In this document: in pieces, positions 62,858-64,000 of the stretch
Layout of the letters: each line of letters opens with the position of its first letter
Position numbering within the stretch: the stretch's first letter is position 1
Source of the DNA: Bacteroidaceae bacterium
GTDB taxonomy: Bacteria > Bacteroidota > Bacteroidia > Bacteroidales > Bacteroidaceae
NCBI GenBank assembly: GCA_017451645.1
Contig: JAFTNZ010000030.1
Span: 186,001-250,000, forward strand
DNA: 64,000 nt
Reading direction: 5' to 3'
Program-made: the position numbers and the translations under genes
The notes under the pieces: model-generated
Seen by the model: the letters and a program-made list of their open reading frames with translations, nothing else
Database searches by the model: none
Told to the model about the DNA's origin: nothing

Positions 62858-63742
62858 TTATCCTTTCAATTCGTCTATCACTTTCAGCAAATATTGTCCG
62901 TATTGGTTCTTCAGCATGGGTTGGGCCACTTCGCGCATCTTCTTCTCGTCAATCCATCCTTGACGGTAGGCGATACCTTCGAGGCAGGCTACTTTCAGCC
63001 CCTGACGTTTTTCGATGACTTCGATGAAGGTGGATGCTTCGCTCAGTGAATCATGTGTACCAGTATCGAGCCATGCAAAACCACGTCCGAGGGTTTGTAC
63101 TTTCAATTCCTTATCGTTGAGGAAGGTCTGATTGACTGTTGTGATTTCCAATTCGCCACGCGGAGAGGGCTTGATGTTCTTGGCAACTTCCACCACTTTG
63201 TTAGGATAGAAATAGAGACCAACCACGGCATAATTGCTTTTGGGCTGGGCGGGCTTCTCCTCAATGCTGAGGCAGTTGCCTTCCTTGTCAAACTCTGCCA
63301 CACCATAACGCTCAGGGTCGCTCACCCAATAGCCGAACACGGTAGCCTTCTGTTCTTCTTCTGCCGTGCGGACAGCTTCGCGAAGCATACCTGTGAAACC
63401 TCTTCCATGAAAGATGTTGTCTCCAAGTACCAGACAAGCTGAGTCGTTGCCGATGAACTCCTCACCAATGATGAAGGCTTGTGCCAAACCATCGGGACTT
63501 GGTTGTTCGGCATACTCAAACTTGACACCATAGTCGCTACCATCGCCCAACAGACGTTTGAAACCAGGCAGGTCGTGTGGAGTGGAGATGATGAGGATTT
63601 CCCTGATGCCGGCCAACATCAACACCGAGATAGGATAATAAATCATCGGTTTGTCATAGATGGGTATCAATTGTTTGCTGACACCCTTGGTGATGGGGTA
63701 AAGACGAGTACCGCTACCACCGGCCAATACGATTCCTTTCAT
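62858..63742 (-). CDS. rfbA: glucose-1-phosphate thymidylyltransferase
   Basis: A 294-residue nucleotidyltransferase that makes dTDP-glucose from dTTP and glucose 1-phosphate. The N terminus [18 protein letters not shown] is the dTTP-binding loop; [19 protein letters not shown] and [11 protein letters not shown] are the other conserved motifs. It starts the operon rfbA-rfbC-rfbB-DUF2271. No rfbD (reductase) is present, so full dTDP-rhamnose synthesis needs a gene elsewhere. Confidence 0.96.
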   Translation of the reverse strand: MKGIVLAGGSGTRLYPITKGVSKQLIPIYDKPMIYYPISVLMLAGIREILIISTPHDLPGFKRLLGDGSDYGVKFEYAEQPSPDGLAQAFIIGEEFIGNDSACLVLGDNIFHGRGFTGMLREAVRTAEEEQKATVFGYWVSDPERYGVAEFDKEGNCLSIEEKPAQPKSNYAVVGLYFYPNKVVEVAKNIKPSPRGELEITTVNQTFLNDKELKVQTLGRGFAWLDTGTHDSLSEASTFIEVIEKRQGLKVACLEGIAYRQGWIDEKKMREVAQPMLKNQYGQYLLKVIDELKG

Positions 63743-63797
63743 AAAATATATTTAAATAAGAGTTTATAATATATTCTTGTCGTTTCCTTAAACGATG

Positions 63798-63829
63798 CAA
63801 AGAAACGAGTTTTTCTTGAATTATGCAAA
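63798..63829 (-). promoter_or_regulatory. rfbA operon promoter
   Basis: On the minus strand, TTTG (63829-63826), a 20-base spacer and TTTCTTTG (63805-63798), with one base off in the -7 box. The leader to the ATG at 63742 is about 50 bases. Confidence 0.6.
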
Positions 63830-63900
63830 CAAACCTTATGAAAAGTCCCGTTTTGTAGCTCGATAATATATGATAAAGTGGAAAAATAAGCAGTAAAAGC

Positions 63901-63931
63901 TTTGTCATTCGAAAATAAAGCAGTAATTTTG
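63901..63931 (+). promoter_or_regulatory. promoter of the last, cut-off gene
   Basis: TTTG (63901-63904), a 19-base spacer and TAATTTTG (63924-63931) match the Bacteroides consensus. The leader to the ATG at 63992 is about 54 bases. Confidence 0.7.
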
Positions 63932-63991
63932 CAGCCGCTAATACGGGTTATTGGCAATGTTCAAATCAATAATTAATTAAAAAACAACAAA

Positions 63992-64000
63992 ATGGCAACA
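63992..64000 (+). CDS. start of a gene cut off by the window end
   Basis: Only ATG and two codons (Met-Ala-Thr) are in the window. The full promoter upstream and an A-rich leader support a real start. The product cannot be told. Confidence 0.45.

Overview
The window looks like chromosomal DNA of a gut Bacteroides or close relative (order Bacteroidales). Three things point there. Many genes are preceded by the Bacteroides-type promoter, TTTG then 19-21 bases then TAnnTTTG. Shine-Dalgarno sites are weak. Several families are typical of the order: HU-like proteins with DUF4248, DUF4421, a NUDIX-type xylose regulator and a Bacteroidetes porin. The species cannot be named from sequence alone. All database-style names below are recognition by eye; no search was run.

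Layout. 26-6361 (minus) is an A/T-rich, tightly packed five-gene operon: a SNF2/RapA-like helicase, an actin/Hsp70-like ATPase, a protein of unknown function, a VanZ-like membrane protein and a SHOCT membrane protein. It starts at a promoter carrying an operator-like palindrome. This is my best candidate for an undescribed, probably defence-like, system. A structured small RNA with its own promoter lies just upstream (about 6515-6722). 6874-9348 holds a winged-helix protein, an HU-like protein and a DUF4248 protein. 9533-16672 is one long housekeeping operon: purU, hisH, hisA, hisF, hisIE, an ftsE-type ATPase, lysC and lysA. Next come nrdJ (minus), a nitroreductase, dnaA (minus), an MCE/MlaD protein and an amidase (minus), a BASS-type transporter, and lon-tgt-lptF/G-porin-binding protein-oxidoreductase-DUF4421 (plus). 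A xylose operon (NUDIX regulator, xylB, xylA; minus) follows at 36250-39875.

40256-54689 is a Wzy-type surface or exopolysaccharide locus. It has a lone receiver domain, a sugar transferase fused to a degenerate receiver, a TolC-like protein, a chain-length protein with a decayed kinase domain, a polymerase, five glycosyltransferases, a hexapeptide acyltransferase and a flippase. A second HU-like gene sits inside it. The regulatory proteins usual for the phase-variable Bacteroides capsules are not seen. After it come fabD and a GH13 amylase.

58.1-60.4 kb is A/T-rich and accessory. It holds an orphan antitoxin-like gene, a roughly 175-base hairpin that ends in a T-run, a frameshifted Cys-rich membrane protein, a zinc-ribbon membrane protein and a RelE/ParE toxin-antitoxin pair. 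The window ends with DUF2271-rfbB-rfbC-rfbA (minus, dTDP-sugar synthesis without rfbD) and the first codons of a further gene.

Four intergenic sites carry short tandem arrays of palindromic units with a period of about 22 bp, in three sequence families (8786-8851, 36106-36170, 51585-51673, 57937-58024). They are the most consistent unexplained structure outside the genes.
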